Part shown: positions 63,139 through 64,000 of the stretch, in pieces | Layout of the letters: every line of letters starts with the position of its first letter | Position numbering within the stretch: position 1 is the stretch's first letter | Assembly: GCF_030848945.1 (NCBI RefSeq) | Contig: NZ_JANHAX010000002.1 | Span: 124,001-188,000 of the forward strand | Source of the DNA: Marimonas arenosa | GTDB taxonomy: Bacteria; Pseudomonadota; Alphaproteobacteria; Rhodobacterales; Rhodobacteraceae | Direction: 5' to 3' | DNA length: 64,000 nucleotides | The notes under the pieces: model-generated | Seen by the model: only the letters and a program-made list of their open reading frames with translations | Database searches by the model: none | What the model was told of the DNA's origin: nothing | Made by a program: the position numbers and the translations under genes

Positions 63139-64000
63139 ATGCTCAAGATCGCCTTGATCGGCCACGATACCCGTAATCCAAATCTCGGTGTTGGCGCGCT
63201 GACGGTTTCAGAGATCGAGTTGATCCGTCGCGTCGCACAGCGCCGGGGACTGGAAATTGAAATCACGGTTCTGATCGGGCCAAGTACTTTTCCAAGCTGC
63301 GTTGAGGGCACTGAGGTTCGCGAACGTTTTGTGCGCCCGCTGCGCAAACCGCTGGACTATTTCCGGGCGGTCCGGGCCAGCGACCTGGTGATCGACATCT
63401 CAGGCGGCGACAGCTTTGCCGACATTTATGGCAGCAAGCGGATCTTCCAGATTCTCTTGATGAAATATCTCACCCATTTGGCCGGCCGTCCGCTGGTGAT
63501 GGCACCTCAGACGGTTGGGCCGTTCCGCCACCGTCTGTGGCGCAGCCTGGCTGCCGGATCCATTCGACGTGCGGCCAGCGTCGCGACCAGGGATGACAAG
63601 TCGACTGCTTTTCTGCGCGAAATAGGAATACGCCGCGAAATCGTGGAAGCATCAGATGTCGCTTTACGCCTGCCCTTCGTTGCGCCGTCCACGCACTCCG
63701 GTCCGGTGCGGGTCGGTCTGAATGTCTCGGGGCTTCTGATGAATGGTGGCTATACCGGTTCGAACATGTTTGGTTTAGAGTCCGATTATCCGACCCTGGT
63801 CCGGGACATTATCAAGAGCTTCCTGTCCCATCCCGAAGGCTGCGAGCTTCACCTCGTCGGCCATGTGATCCCGCAGGACCGCGGGGGCGTCGAGGACGAC
63901 TACCAAGCCTGTCTGGACCTTGCCGCGGAATTTCCAGAAACCATCGTCGCTCCCGCATTTTCAACCCCGTCAGAGGCTAAGAGCTACATTGCCGGGCTTG
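63139..64000 (+). CDS. Polysaccharide pyruvyl transferase family protein (3' end outside window)
   Basis: At least 287 residues, open to the window end. Start MLKIALIGHDTRNPNLGVGA, then LVIDISGGDSFADIYG, MAPQTVGPF and ATRDDKSTAFL are marks of the family that puts ketal pyruvate on sugars (CsaB/WcaK-like). ATG at 63139, divergent from the flippase. It may act with FrhB-like proteins often seen beside such genes. Short of the full ~380 residues because the window stops. Confidence 0.9.
   Translation, partial: MLKIALIGHDTRNPNLGVGALTVSEIELIRRVAQRRGLEIEITVLIGPSTFPSCVEGTEVRERFVRPLRKPLDYFRAVRASDLVIDISGGDSFADIYGSKRIFQILLMKYLTHLAGRPLVMAPQTVGPFRHRLWRSLAAGSIRRAASVATRDDKSTAFLREIGIRREIVEASDVALRLPFVAPSTHSGPVRVGLNVSGLLMNGGYTGSNMFGLESDYPTLVRDIIKSFLSHPEGCELHLVGHVIPQDRGGVEDDYQACLDLAAEFPETIVAPAFSTPSEAKSYIAGL

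Overview
The window is high-GC alphaproteobacterial DNA. Codon use, a frequent Rhodobacterales intergenic motif near 15473, and proteins ending in VPLPA-type sorting tails point to the Rhodobacteraceae (Roseobacter-like); this is inferred, since no rRNA or marker gene confirms it.

Region 1 (1-18.8 kb) is housekeeping and catabolism. It holds the 3' end of an aldehyde dehydrogenase, two short-chain dehydrogenases, an MFS transporter, an MttB-type (non-pyrrolysine) methyltransferase homologue, aspartate-semialdehyde dehydrogenase, envelope proteins (MuiA family; a PliG-like/SH3 protein), a damaged PII-like gene, a carbonic anhydrase, an M17 aminopeptidase with an NlpC/P60 partner, and a tight operon of TMADH-like flavoenzyme, ProC-like reductase and ABM-domain protein. 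Several genes suggest breakdown of methylated amines or betaines.

Region 2 (18.8-36.7 kb) is a mosaic accessory region. It starts at a tRNA-Pro(CGG) gene followed at once by a decayed conjugation-type ATPase and an IS6-like transposase remnant. An AT-richer cassette follows: glutamine-dependent asparagine synthase, NAD-synthase-like enzyme, acyl carrier protein, acyl-AMP ligase and hexapeptide acetyltransferase. Then come a flippase fragment, two FrhB-like flavoprotein genes, glcG-glcB, two VPLPA-type surface proteins and more IS scars.

Region 3 (36.8-64 kb) is an exopolysaccharide locus joined to an exosortase system. It encodes a rhomboid protease, two polysaccharide deacetylases, PssD/PssE (ALG14/ALG13-like), a nucleotide-sugar dehydrogenase, a third VPLPA-type protein, glycosyltransferases, a CpsD-like kinase, a Wzz-like chain-length protein, an ExeA-like ATPase, a priming sugar transferase, a TPR lipoprotein, a Wza-type exporter, an outer-membrane barrel protein, an exosortase with EpsI domain (best match XrtD), an aminotransferase, GNAT/FemAB-like proteins, a methyltransferase, a Wzx flippase and the start of a pyruvyl transferase. 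No Wzy-type polymerase was seen.

The working model is that a lipid-linked polysaccharide is primed, elongated, decorated and exported, while VPLPA-tailed proteins are secreted, cut by the exosortase and probably attached to an envelope or EPS-linked anchor. The asparagine synthase/NAD-synthase/ACP/ligase cassette is the part with no clear known product.
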